A DNA stretch of 64,000 nucleotides, taken from positions 4,154,001 to 4,218,000 of the forward strand of contig NW_024468909.1 in NCBI RefSeq assembly GCF_011745365.1, in the 5' to 3' direction. A model generated the notes under the pieces. That model saw nothing but the letters and a program-made list of their open reading frames with translations. It was not told the DNA's origin and ran no database searches. A program made the translations under genes and the position numbers. Source of the stretch: Cryphonectria parasitica EP155. Lineage: Eukaryota; Ascomycota; Sordariomycetes; Diaporthales; Cryphonectriaceae. Of this stretch, positions 46,904 to 58,458 are shown piece after piece (within the stretch, counting starts at the first letter, position 1; each line of letters starts with the position of its first letter).

Positions 46904-49900
46904 CTAATCCAAGACTCTTCCCGCAACAGCCGCCTGGCTCTTGTCCTTGGTCGTCGTCTTCTTGAGCGCCCTGCCCGCCTGGATCTCGCCTAGGAACCCG
47001 GCCGGCCTCCCACCTGCAGCCGGTGGGCCCGATGGCAGGGCGCCTGGCGCTGGACCTGGAGGAGGAGGGGGTGCTCCCATTCCAGGCATCGGCGGAGGTG
47101 GCGGAGGGCCAGGGGGAGCGCCTGCAGGCGATGATGCCGGCATGGGTGGAGGCGGCGGGGGAGGAGCAGCTGGCGAAGCAGCCGGCATTGGCGGCGGCGG
47201 AGGAGGAGGCGCTGGGGCCGCACCGCTCTCCGGCATTGGTGGGGAAGGAGGCGGTGGCGCGGCCGGGGCGGGCGAGTCCGTGGTCTCCGGGGCTGGACCA
47301 GGCGGTGGCGGCGGTGGAGCGGCGATGGGAGAGCTCTGCGCCGGCGAGCCCACCGACTTCTCACCCATGGAGGACAAGGGACGTGGCGGTGCCATTGTGC
47401 CGAACAGGATGGACGCAAGTGCAGCGGCGCTACCACCACCAGGCCGGTCGTCATCGTCTGAGTCCTCATCATCCTTCTCGTTGTCGCTTCCCCAGTCGTC
47501 GCTATCGGCCCGCTTGCGGGTGAAGGGCTTGGGAGGTCCAGCTGGTTCCTCAATGGCCGGAGCTGGTGCAGACTTGGCCTCCTGCTGCATGCGCAGGAAG
47601 GGGTTGGTAGACTCAGCCGTCGGTGGAGGAGCTGGGGCAGCAGGGGCCGCGTCCGTCGGCGGTGCAGGCTGGTCCGAGGTCTGGGACATCATCCTGAAGA
47701 AGGGATTGCGGCTCTCCGTCGTCTCTCCGGTCGGGCTGGCAACGCCTGCAGGGGGCGCTGGGGCCGCTGGGGCCGCTGGGGGAGGGGGAGCAGGAGCAGC
47801 TGGCGGCTCAGACTTTGGCTCCAACTCCTGGCTGGCGACTGTAGGGGTCGAGGCCTGGGGCGTGATCTGCTGCGGGCCCTCATCATCCTCAGACGAGTCG
47901 TCGTCGTTCATGGCCTCAAGCTGGCGTTGAAGCTCCTCTTCACGCTTGCGGGCGGCCTCGATCTCGGCACGTCGTGCAGCAAACTGAGACTCCTTCTCCT
48001 TGGCCTCGGCAAGAGCAGCCTTCTTCTTGCGCTTCTCTTCCTCCTTCTTGAGCTTGCCCTGTCGGACCTGCTCCTCGAGGGCCTTGAGGCGTGCATCCGC
48101 GGCGTCACGCTCTCGGGCAAGATCATCTTCTTGCGCTCTCGCTTGTTGTCTGCTTCGGGTCAGTATCGGCTCTCTCGGGTTCAGTTTGGGTCTCACATAC
48201 TCGAGCCCGAGTCTCTCCTTCTCCTCCTCTGCACGTTCCTGCTCGAGGCGCTCTTCTTCAGCCTTTTTGGCAACACCGTCATCGGCCTTTGGTGCAGCCT
48301 TTCTGCTGGGTGGCGCTGGCGGGGCCTTCCTGCCGTCCGACTTGGGAGACGTAACTGGTGCAGGGACACCCATCTCCTGGTCGATGCGAGCCTGGCGCTC
48401 TGCATCACGACGTGCATCCTCTTCCTCGGCAGCACGAAGCTTCGCGGCTCGCTCAGCACGCTCGCGTTCTATGCGCTGCGCAGGGGTCTCGCCTGGCTTG
48501 GTTGGTGCCTTGATACCGAGTGCAGCAAGTCGCTCCGCCATACGCTGCTCTGCCTGCTGTCGGATGAACGCAGCACGCTCCTCTGGCGTCTTGTGCGCAC
48601 CGTACGTGCTGCCCCCTGTCGGCGTGGCAGTACGAGATGTCGTGGCTGCTGGGCTGTCAACACGGGCCGGAGCTGCGGCTTCGGCTGCACGTACAGGCTC
48701 GCTGGCTGCGGGCGCCCGGCTGCGATCCTGATTGCGGACACGGGCAGCCCTGCTATCGCGCTGGAGGTCAAAGATAAAGTCTCGGACCTCGTCCTCAACT
48801 CCAAGGGCATCTTCCCACCTGCGCTTCTCGTGCTCGCTTGTGGAGTCTCTTCCGCCCTCTTTGAGGGCATCCTCGATGCCCTTAGAGAAGTCACGGACAC
48901 TCTCCTCCACATCACGAACCATGCGCTCGTTGTTCTCTTTTTCGGTCCTGATCTTCAGGTTCTCTTCCTCCAGCCGCTTAGGTGCGGCGGCATCATCATC
49001 GGTCGTCTCGATCTTCTTACCCGTGAGCGCAGCCGTGCGTTGTTGCATCATAGCCTTGGCGCGCGCCTTGAGCCGATCAGACTCGGTGACGGTGCCACCT
49101 GGACCAGTGCCCACGATCGTGCTGGCGCTGCCTGGGTGGGCCTTGGCATCCTTCAGCCGGAACAGCTCCAGACGGGCATCAGCAATGGCCTTCTCTGTCT
49201 TTCGGACCTGCGACGCGAGCTCGGGGATCTTGTCGGTCAGGTTCTGAAGTTGACGCTTAAGAGAACGTCTTTCAGCGTCCGAGTCGCCGCTGATGAGCTG
49301 GGAATCAGGATGGGCGTCAATGTCCTCCTGTGTTCTGCGAATACGGCGGTACAGCTCCTCGGCCTCGCGACGATCTCTTCGGTCCAGGATGTCGTCTTCC
49401 TCCAGGTTCTTCTCGTCTTTGAAGTCCATGGCGTCGAGCATGACCTGTTTCTCCCGGATCTTCTTGCGCAGCTGCTCCAGAGTCATCTCTTCGTTGGAGC
49501 CGACTGATGCAGGCGACTCCGGACGAGGAGAGGAGCCCCCAGCAATCCTACGGCGAGCACTGGACCTGTAGCCAACGGAGTCGTCATTGTTCTTGAAGAC
49601 GGTCGCATCCTTGCGACTGCCTGCAGCGCCGCCAGGACCACCACGGAAAGAGTGATTCTTCAGATAACTGACGCCGGTCTTTTGAGGGAGCAGTGCAGCA
49701 CCCGAGTTCTTCCGGAATTCGGATTCGTCATTCAGCATGCTCTTCATGTGATTGATGGACTGGTTGAAGTTCCTTGTCGAGGGCGGTACGAGCTCGGGAG
49801 GCAGCTGGTTGGGGATGGGATACCCATTGAGCTTGCGGTAGATCAAGTGCATAGCGACCGCGAATTCGTCCAAGTTCAGGCGACCCTTATTACCGCTGTC

Positions 49901-51506
49901 AGACAAAGTCCAGATTCGCTCTAGATCAGGCTTGTCAAGTCCGCTCTGGCCCATGATCTCGATGGCCTGGTCACCTCCGATATAGCCCTTGTGAAGGCCG
50001 TCCCATGCCCGGAACAGCTGGTCGTATCTCGTCTTCTCGTCTTTAGTGATAGCCCATGGAATGACTGCGTTGCCCTGCAGCCCTGTGGTGGTGTAGTTGC
50101 CCTGCTCACGGCCCTGTTGAGGCATCATCTGCGCTTGCAGAGCGTCGATATTGGGCAGACCAGAAGCCGGAGTGTTCACAAGTCCCCATTGGCCAGGCAT
50201 TCCAGTTGGCTGCGCATTCAGGGGTGCCGCCATGCCACCGCCAGATCCAAACCCAGTAGGCATGGGAGGCATCGGCGGTCTCGGGCCATTGTAACCTGTA
50301 GCTTGAGAACCTCCTGGAAAGCCGGTCTGTTGCGGCTGTAGACCCTGAGACTGGCCCAGGAATCCGGTCTGCTGGGCAGGAAAGCCCGTCATTTGGCTCT
50401 GCAACAGCTGGGAGTTGGACGCCTGAGGCTGTGGGGCCTGGATCGTGGGCATCGAAGAAGTGTTCGTGTTCGATCCGCTATTCGCGGCCTCCTCTGCTGT
50501 GTTGAAGTTGATGATGTCGACCATACTAGAGACCTCATTCTTGATCACTTCAGGCAGCTGGTTGGGGATTGTCCGTCCGGTCATTTTTAGGTTGCAGAGG
50601 TACATGGCCAGTGCAAATTCGGGAAAGTGTAGTTGTCCAGATCGTGTAGTATCTGCAAGTTGCCTTTATATGCACAGTCAGCTCTGCTATTTTCCCTTGA
50701 ATATGACCTCCTCGAGCCACCACCGCCGCCGCCACATACCATATATTTGACAGTGAGTCTCCGTCCAGCCTCGACCTCAGCAGTAGATCTCTCGCCTTCT
50801 CGCCCGACATTGTCATCTCATTGTCTCCCACAGCCTGCTTGAACAGAGTCTCGAATTTGGACTGGTCTGCCGCCGTGATGAAGCTCAGCCGGATGTTCGG
50901 GATTTTACTCGACTTGTGTGCCGGAGCGCTGCTGGAAGCAGGAGCCGCGGTGCCCCCCGTCCGAAACGACGCAGCCATCTGGCTGAAGCCCGTCGGCTGG
51001 GGCTTCATAGGCGACGGGGCCGGCTGGGGGGTTGACTGAGATAGCGCTGAACCGACATTGAACCCGGTCGGCTGCGGCTGCTGCGGCTGCTGTTGCTGCT
51101 GCTGGCTAAACTGGCTCTGAAACTGTTGGGGGATAGCAGGGACAGGCGGAGGCACGCCAGTCTGGAAGGACTGCTGTTGAGGGGCCCCGGTTTGAAAGGG
51201 CTGTTGCTGAGGAGCACCGGTCTGAAAGGGCTGCTGTTGAGGGGCAGGCTGGCCCGGGAAGCCAGTGAACTGAGCTTGGAGCTGGGGAGCCTGCGCCTGC
51301 GGTTGCTGGAGGCCCGGGTAGCCCGTATACTGCTGCTGTAGAGAAGGGGGTTGGCCGAAACCCGTAGGTTGGGGCGCAAAGGGGCTCGGCTGCTGCTGCT
51401 GTTGCTGCTGCTGCTGGCCGGGCTGGCCGAACGAGCTCCCAAACTGTTGCTGGCCGGGCCGGAAGCTATTGCCGCCGCCCAAGAAGGAGTTGGAGCCGGA
51501 ATACAT
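46904..51506 (-). CDS. PAN1: Actin cytoskeleton-regulatory complex protein PAN1 (EH-domain endocytic scaffold)
   Basis: Two exons, 51506-50740 and 50663-46904, with an intron at 50664-50739 (GTATGT..ATAAAG), give 1508 residues. The intron falls inside the first EH domain and joins SNIW to [20 protein letters not shown]. The N-terminus is Gln/Pro/Phe-rich with repeated QTGxPQQQ and TGF motifs. EH1 lies at about residues 205-300 and EH2 at about 458-560 ([34 protein letters not shown]). A long charged coiled-coil region follows (about 640-1150, many EERAAKLR-type heptads). The C-terminus is proline-rich (PPPPPPPM runs) and ends in a basic WH2-like segment ([14 protein letters not shown]) and VAGRVLD. 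PAN1 activates Arp2/3 and links endocytic adaptors to actin at the plasma membrane, with End3 and Sla1. The length is close to other fungal PAN1 proteins. The start at 51506 was chosen because the upstream in-frame stretch is an arginine run from a CGT repeat. Confidence 0.94.
51160..51245 (-). repeat. Short tandem coding repeat in the PAN1 N-terminus
   Basis: About three near-identical units of roughly 33 bp, each coding for a [14 protein letters not shown] 11-residue block. The third copy has SFQTG in place of PFQTG. Confidence 0.7.
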
Positions 51507-52569
51507 CTTGACGTTCGTTGTTTGTGGTTGACGTCGTCGTCGTCGTCGTCGTCGATACGCCAATGGCGTTGGAAGGGGGAAAGGGGGGAGGAGGTTTCGT
51601 GATGGTCGCCCAGGGGTTGTTTACGAGAAGTTCCGCGGCTGGACAAAGTGGTGGAGGGTGGTGGTCCAAGTGGTTGGTTGGTGGATCTGGCGTAATTAAC
51701 AACAGCCTGGAAATAAGTAAAAGAATACTGGCATTGAATGCACGTTGAGATGGGGGAAAGAAGAACAAGATAGCAATCAAGACGGGGCTTTGCGAAGGAT
51801 GCCTGTTGGTTAAAAAAAAAAAAAAAGAAAGAAAATCACACAAGCACCATGCGGTCGACTCGATGTTATGGAACTGGAAGGAGAAGAGACGTTCGTGGAA
51901 ATGAGGTAGGTCTAGGTAGGTTATGATGAGCAAGGCAGCATGACCAGCACTTGGCACTGAGAGACAGAATAGCAAGGTCGTATTGCGTCGACTCTTACCC
52001 GGTTTGGCCTAGCACTGACTCTCGTCTGTACCTTGTAACTCCAAGTTGGAACAGCTGCTGCCCAAGGCTCAGACTCGCCCCACAAAGAAAAACAGGAGGT
52101 TCGAGGTTCGTTTCGTCGATAAGGGCCTCACGTATTGTGCTATGATCTCCTGTTCTTCATAACATCTCAGATGTTATTTTCTTATGAGAGTCATTGCTCG
52201 TCCATCATCTACGGGTCTGCATACTTGTCTAAACCGTGCCAATTGGAGGTCGAGGGCCCCAGATGCTCTCGCAACCCGTCTCTTTCCCAAAACGCCATCC
52301 AAACAAAAAGATGGTGATTTTTTTATTTTTATTTTTTTACATGCCCGTCATGGAGCGAGACTCCAATATGCGAAGCCTTCCTTGATAGACACACTCCTCT
52401 TCCACTGGCGCTCCCCCCCATCGTATGCTGCCGATCCAGTAGTATCGCACACACGACTTAGAATCCGCGCCCTCTTCTTCCTTCGTATCTATGGGAGCTA
52501 TGCAACAGCCCGGACTAGTCTGTGACCAGAGTGTGCTGCTGCGTCTTCCCAATCCTCCTCGCCCTATGT
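51507..52569. other. Spacer between PAN1 and the methyltransferase gene
   Basis: Contains a CGT/GTC triplet run at about 51531-51556 just upstream of the PAN1 start, an A-run near 51811-51826 and a T-rich patch near 52317-52339. It should hold the PAN1 promoter and the 3' flank of the methyltransferase gene. No gene is recognised. Confidence 0.5.
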
Positions 52570-54420
52570 CTACTGGGTAGGGACAGAGGGGAACAGAGTT
52601 GTGTTGGCCTCCTGCCAGGACTTCAGGTCGAACTTGGCACTAGCCAGCGCACCGGACAGACCAAAGTGGTTATTGATGCCCTCAATGCGGTGGGTTGAGT
52701 TGATGTTCTTGACCAGGGTGATCTGGTAGCAGGTCGCGCTACCCTGGCGGGAGGTGATGGTAGAGTAGGCAAGGAAGTATTCCCAGATCTGTTCCAGGCG
52801 TCAGTGGGCTGTTGAAAAAACTTCACACGGATGAGTACATGAGAAAGAAGGGAAACATACGCGGAACCACCTCTTGCCATACTTGGCCACAACCTTGTCC
52901 TGGTTGGCCATCCAGTTTCTGTACCACCGCCAGATAGTGGCTGAGTAGTGCACACCAATGGTGTCAAGATGCTTGACCTCAAAGCCAGCGCCCTCGAGCT
53001 TGTCGACAAACCAGCCCAGAGGAGTGGAGGCATCGGCACCCGGGAAGATGTACTTGTTCATGAACAGACCCCAGATGAGATCCTCGTACTGCCAAGGCTT
53101 GCGCAGACCAGCGATCTGGAGGAAGAAGACACCGTCGTCGTCCAGCATATCGTAGACCTGGGTCAGGAACTTGTGGAAGTGACGGACACCGACGTGCTCG
53201 GCCATCTCGAGACAGGTGATCTTGCTGTAGCCGCCCTCGGGGACGGGGATGTCTCTGTAGTCCATGCACAGAATCTTGCTCTGCTCCTCAGGGATGCCGA
53301 CCTTGCGGAGAGCATTGTTACCCCAGGCAGTCTGATTGCGGCCAAGAGTGACACCGGTGGCCTTGGCGCCGTAGTTGACGCTGGCGAAGCGGGCGAGCGT
53401 ACCCCAGCCACAGCCGATATCCAAGAGCTTCTCGCCGGGCTTGAGGCCAATCTTCTCGCACACAATGGCCAGCTTGTTGTCCTGCAGCTCCTCGAGGGTC
53501 TCCTCCTTGTTGATATCGGCGATAATGCCGGAGGTGTAGATCATGCGAGGGCCGAGGAACCAGGCGTAAAAGTCATCACCGCGGTCGTAGTGGTCACGAA
53601 CCTGCTCCTCGTCTGTCAAGGGGGGGGGGGGGGGGCTTGCTGTCAGCGCCGGCGAAATAGAGAGGAAAAGGGTAATTAAAGGGTTGAAAATTCGGGCCTC
53701 GACTTGCCTTGGGATCTCGTGTGCATGATAGCTTCGGGAATGAAGCCGAAGAAGAAGTGCTTAATCAGACCAATGGTGAAGCGAAAGTTGGCCCAGTCAT
53801 GTCTGTACTCCATGACCTCGAGGCAGTCGCCGTTGAAGTCGACATCGCCGTCAAAGTACATCTCATGGAAGGTCTCCATGGGGATCTTGTTCTTGCCATG
53901 GTACTTGGCCTTGTCTTCAGGCTTCTTGAAGGTGAGGTAGTGCTCGACAGGGCGACCAGGAAACCTGGCCTTCTCATTCTTGCGGGGGCTGACGGTGGAG
54001 ACGAGGAGCCAGAAGCCTGCGACAATAGGAGCCGAGGTCAAGAGGGCAAAGAAGATGGCGGTCTTGGTACCGCCGCCAACCTTCCAGGCAAGCCAGTAGG
54101 GGGGAACTATGAGGGCGAGGCCCAGAGCGATGAGGGAGAAGCTCTCGCTGCCGGGGCCATCAGCTGGCAGAGGGGCATTCTTGATGGCGGGGTACTAGAT
54201 GGGGGTTCAGGTTAGCAGAGGGTTCCTGCTGGTCAGAGACAGCTTGCCTGAAGCTCGAGCTATAGGCGGTGACGATGTATAAAGATCAGGTTTCAGATCA
54301 TACCGAGGTAGTTCGCACGCCACACTCCTCGAACTTCTCGAAGGAAGGGGTGGGAGCCTTGGGAGTCTCGATGAATTCGAACTCGGACTCGCTGCCGTTA
54401 GTGCTCTGAGGCTTCGACAT
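52570..54420 (-). CDS. Sphingolipid C9-methyltransferase
   Basis: Four exons: 54420-54304, 54194-53708, 53612-52861 and 52788-52570, coding for 524 residues. The N-terminus is soluble, followed by two membrane segments (FSLIALGLALIVPPYWLAW and IFFALLTSAPIVAGFWLLVS). The catalytic part belongs to the cyclopropane-fatty-acid-synthase-like methyltransferases: RSQDEEQVRDHYDRGDDFY, YTSGI, the SAM-binding loop LLDIGCGWGTLARFA, ITCLEMAEHVGVRHF and the C-terminal WRWYRNWMANQDKVV. This architecture matches fungal enzymes that add the C9 methyl group to the sphingoid base of glucosylceramides in the ER/Golgi, needed for normal hyphal growth and virulence in several species. The second intron (53613-53707) uses a GC donor (GCAAGT) with a normal AG acceptor; only this splice restores the conserved RSQDEEQ junction. 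The last exon completes the conserved end (IWEYFLAYSTITSRQGSATC). Confidence 0.94.
53620..53635. repeat. G16 homopolymer next to an intron acceptor
   Basis: Sixteen consecutive G on the plus strand. On the transcribed strand it is a C-run that forms the pyrimidine tract just before the TTGACAG acceptor of the GC-AG intron. Confidence 0.9.
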
Positions 54421-55420
54421 TTTGGCGACTGTGTGTTGCCTCGAAGCTATCAGAAGACCAAGTTGTGTGAGAAGAGAAAAGAGTCGGGAGAGCAGACGGG
54501 AGGGGAGTGGGGGAGCAGGAAAAGATAGCAGAGCTCTGACCGCTGCTTGGAGGATTTCGCGCGGCCTGCCGTGTCAGTTAGTACAAGCTGCCAGACATGC
54601 CGGAACGCTCTGGAGCTTGAGCAAAAAAAGTGGGAGGTTAGCACGTTAGCTGTCCGTGGATAGTGGGCGAGCGGGCGGATAGAGTGGGCGCAGAAGGGGA
54701 GCTCTGGGAGGACCCTGGGGACCTCAGACCAATTGAGCTTGTTGATTGGCTGCGGCTGCCCTTAGCCCCTGTACGGCGGGGGTCCTGCGACACTCGTCAT
54801 TCTCCTCTCAGGGCTTAGTTCAGCGCTGAAGAGGTCCCCGCAACACCAGATAAAGTCGAGACATATGCCAAGTACTTGGTACTATTTAGTACACAGGGGG
54901 AGACCACTGGCACTATATTTGTGTACGAGCATTTCTAGTGAGGATGTTGAGGGAATTGTTTCAATGCTTCCTCTCATTGTCATCCTGAATTGCACAAGAT
55001 CATCTTGGCCTATACATCTGGACTGCAGTATGGTTGTAATTATACTGCAGGTTTCTTATATACCCACTCCAGTATGGTTACTTGGTAGTAGTTACTAGAA
55101 GACTGGGACTGCCTATCACCTAAATTCGTGGAGTGTATTTGTGTTCATAAGTGTTTATAGAGGACCAACAACAAGAATTGAGGTCTGGACTGAAGGACCA
55201 AATGTGATCTACATAGTAGACTAGAGTATACAGAATTTATGGTTACAGTTGTGTATTGGACCGTTGGGGCAACCACGATGCTGTGAAAGGAAGTTGACAT
55301 CATGTTACAACTTCCTTCTCTCTCACTTAGCTCAAGTCGTTGGCGTATAACCCAACACTTACTCAACAACAACAACAACAGCAACAACCTTTTCTGCACA
55401 CATATACCCATGATGCTAAG
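54421..55420. other. Divergent promoter region between the methyltransferase and dehydratase genes
   Basis: About 1 kb between divergent starts. It contains a second copy of the 12-base palindrome CCAAGTACTTGG (54868-54879) and a CAA/CAG run at 55360-55386 just before the dehydratase start. No gene is recognised. Confidence 0.5.
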
Positions 55421-56590
55421 ATGAGACCACGCCTCACACTGAGCCCATCGTGGCGCCAACATGTAGCCTCCTCTGAGAGAAAGAGGTCAATCACCACCAA
55501 GCCAGCCACCTTCGCCAACATCAAATACGAGCTCATGAGCCGGCCCCCGAGGATCCACACCGACTACCTCACACCCACCAACGCCAACCTGCTCTCCGTC
55601 GCCCTCCTTGGAGGCTCCACCGACCACTACCTAGATCCTCACCCGTTCTCGTCTCTGCTGCCCCAGGGCTACCATCTCGTCTACTTCCCGCCTGCACACC
55701 CCACCGCCTCCCTCCTGCCCGACGGGACAGACACAGACCACTCTCCAGGCTCGCCCTTCACCCGCCGCGTCTGGGCCGGTGGTAGTGTGACTTTCCACAG
55801 GGGATGGGAGGAGGAGGTCGTCCTCGACGGCGCTGTAGCCGGGTGTCTCGAGACCATCAAGGATGTCAGGATCAAGGGCGTTCCGCCTGGCCGGGATGCG
55901 GAGACGGGTAAGACGCCGGGCGCAGGCGAGAAGATCCTCGTGGACATCGTGAGGCAGTACGGATGGAGGCAGATTGCGCACGAGATGAGGCAGCAGCGGC
56001 TTGACGGGGCTTCGGGCGCCGAGTGTGTGATGGCCGAACCGGCGATCGAGGAGACGAGGACGCTGTGCTTCATGACGCCCAAAACAGCAGACGAGGCCAG
56101 AAGAGATGTTGAGGAGCCCCATAGAAGGGTGATAAAAGGTCAGTTTGTCAGACCATATCTCGTCACTGCCCCACCTTCTCTGCATTGAAACGTAGACTGA
56201 CGCCTCCCAGCACCCGCCTATGAGCCGACATATACCCTCACGCTTACTCCTACACCCTCGCTGCTCTTCCGCTTCAGCGCGCTCACCTTCAATGCCCACG
56301 CCATCCACCTCGACCGCCAGCACTGCCGCGAGGTCGAAGGCTACCGAGACCTGCTCGTCCACGGGCCGCTCCTCCTGACCCTCATGTTTTGTGCCCTACG
56401 TGAGGCAATCAAATGTCACGCCAAGGAAACACTTCGCATCAAGACCCTTGACTACCGGAACCTGGCGCCTGTATACGTCAACGAAGAGATAAAGGTGTGT
56501 GTGAGGGAGGGCAAGGGCCAAAACTGGGATGTCTGGATTGTTGGGCCTACAGGTGGGTTGTGTGTGAAGGGCACAGCGATCCTTGTATGA
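55421..56590 (+). CDS. Hot-dog-fold (MaoC/FAS1-type) dehydratase, probably mitochondrial
   Basis: Two exons, 55421-56138 and 56211-56590, with an intron at 56139-56210 (GTCAGT..CCCAG), code for 365 residues. The ATG at 55421 gives a basic, hydroxylated N-terminus (MRPRLTLSPSWRQHVASSER) like a mitochondrial presequence; the upstream open frame lacks an ATG. HLVYFPPAHPTASLLPDGTD and FTRRVWAGGSVTFHRG match the first hot-dog repeat of HTD2-like and mesaconyl-C4-CoA-hydratase-like proteins. RFSALTFNAHAIHLDRQHCR and EVEGYRDLLVHGPLL match the second repeat with its dehydratase active-site region (N..HxxxxD). Candidate roles are the mitochondrial 3-hydroxyacyl-thioester dehydratase step of type II fatty-acid synthesis or hydration of an acyl-CoA in dicarboxylate metabolism. 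Sequence alone does not decide between them. Confidence 0.85.
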
Positions 56591-57172
56591 GTCCTTGCGA
56601 GCCGGGTGCAGTCTGGGGTGTGGCATATTGCCCGATTTGACCATCAACAACTTCCTCGGCTCTTCGTCAGTGAGAAGATTGAGAGAAGGGCGGAGAGTGA
56701 AGAGGAGGGGAGAAGTGAATGACTATACACTCTCATTGAGCGCTTTCGATTTCAGAAAGCCCGGTGCCGGACTTGACCCAGCAAGCAAATTCCAGCCCAA
56801 AAACGGGATTCTCTATATCATCTAGAAGCAGAAAGCTAAAAAAAATATAGAATTTATATTCCTATGCCATTTGCTGTTACAGTAAAGTTAGTTGTAAGGC
56901 CCTGGACAACTTTTATTCAAACCATGTGTGTTTGTCTCAAAGAGCCCAAAAATATGAATTTATCAGAAGAATATATTTAAGATCCTCAAGTTATTCTCGA
57001 TTAGGACGCAGGCCTCGTGATAGAGAAGCTATTCCCTTAATACAACAGTCTAATGGCGTTGATAAAGCTCAGATAGTAGAGCACCGCCTGATCATATAAT
57101 ACATGAGCCCGCGCAGCATATTTATTTATATATAGACGCATGGACATCCCCCAGCGGCATTTTCTGTCTCTT
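56591..57172. other. Convergent 3' region
   Basis: AT-rich stretch (56840-57140) between two converging genes; nothing coding is recognised. Confidence 0.5.
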
Positions 57173-58458
57173 TCACCACCTTGAGAACGCCCCGCAGGCA
57201 TCCCAACTTGTCCACTCGCTCTGCCAGTGCCACTCGGTCAACCTGTCAAGCAGGGTCCGGTCCAGATCGCGGTTCGTCTTGGTAAACACCGTCTCGTAGG
57301 GATGCACGTTGGTGCCAAAGTATTTGTCCTTGTACAAGAGATCCGCATGCTCCTGGGGGCTGCACACGGCGCTGTAGTTTGCGATCCCGTGGAAGGCGCT
57401 CATCATGAGGTCGACCTTGTGCCCGGCCTCCAGTATCACGCGCGTGGCGCCCAGTTCGGCGTGCACGGCGCGGCTCAGGTCAGGGTAGCATTCGGCGAGC
57501 CCCACGGGGGCGAACCAGTCGGCAAAGTCGTCGACGGTCGAGTTGGGGCCGGGCAAGGGCGGGTTGATGAGCAGCTCCATGCCGACAAAGTCTGTTGCCC
57601 ACACGTCGGCCTGCACGTGGAAGAAGGGCCAGCAGTTGGCGGTCAGGCCCACGAGCTTGGTGTCGATGGTGACGCGCTGGACAAAGAGGTCGGACCAGCA
57701 GGCGCCCTGGCCCCAGTGTGGGAGGAAGGGCCCCCGGACGCTCGAGTTGAGCATGATGAAGCGCTTGTACCGCCTCCAGAGCGGGATGCGCTCTGCGCCC
57801 CAGCCCGCCTGCGTCCATTGCTCTTTGCTGCGCAGCACTTCGCCATAGGCGCCCAGGTCGAAGCATGTAGCCGGGCGCAGCACCGTGCGGATGTTGGAGG
57901 CGCCCTCAGGGATCTGGAAGGAAGCGACGGTCTCATTGTCGATGCCGTTCATGATGAAGATGAAGTCGGCCGCCGAGTGTAGGCCGTGGCGGAGGAAATA
58001 TCGCAGGTTCTCGCGGGATTCGGGCGTGTCGGAGTAGGCGTAGAGGATGAGGGTGCGCCATGGATCGTCGGCGGGCGGAGAGAGGGGGCCATCGAGGGCG
58101 CGGCCAGAGGGGTTGAGCTGGCCCTCGGTGATGTATGGGTTGGCTGGTTTCGTGGGTTTCACCGTGTGTGCTGGTGGTACAACGGCCGGGTCGAGCTCTA
58201 ATACGTCCTGGGCATCCTCGCCCGCCGCCGTCGCATGTGTCTGAAAAGGGGAGAAGAGAAGAATGATGAGCTTGGTGGTCTTGCAAGAATTCTGACGCTG
58301 GGCAAGCACAAAGACAAGTGCCAACAGAGATATCAACTCACAGGAGTAGTAGTAAGGGAGTCGGTCCTCGTGTATAGGGCGAGGAACCAGACGAGCGTCA
58401 CCAGCACGGCGGCAATGATGACCGTTTGCCTGGCCGGGGCTTTTGCGCCTAGAGCCAT
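57173..58458 (-). CDS. Type II membrane protein, RgpF/glycosyltransferase-like
   Basis: Two exons, 58458-58342 and 58240-57173, with an intron at 58241-58341 (GTGAGT..TTTCAG), give 394 residues. A short cytosolic N-terminus is followed by one membrane anchor (TVIIAAVLVTLVWFLALYT) and a lumenal domain, as in Golgi glycosyltransferases. The domain contains TLILYAYSDTPESRENLRYF, FIFIMNGID, KRFIMLNSSVRGPFLPHW, WSDLFVQRVTIDTKLVGLT and a conserved FFHVQADVWATDF block. The MLNSSVRGP and HVQ elements recall bacterial RgpF-like rhamnan-synthesis proteins and related glycan-processing families. There is no classic DXD confirmed by eye. Function is inferred only as glycan-related. An in-frame ATG at 58569 would add an extra leucine-rich segment of 37 residues; the shorter start was chosen because it leaves a single normal anchor. 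Confidence 0.7.

Noticed and set aside
47927..49507. 526-codon plus-strand open frame over PAN1
   Set aside because: Antisense shadow of the PAN1 coiled-coil region, caused by its charged codon bias.
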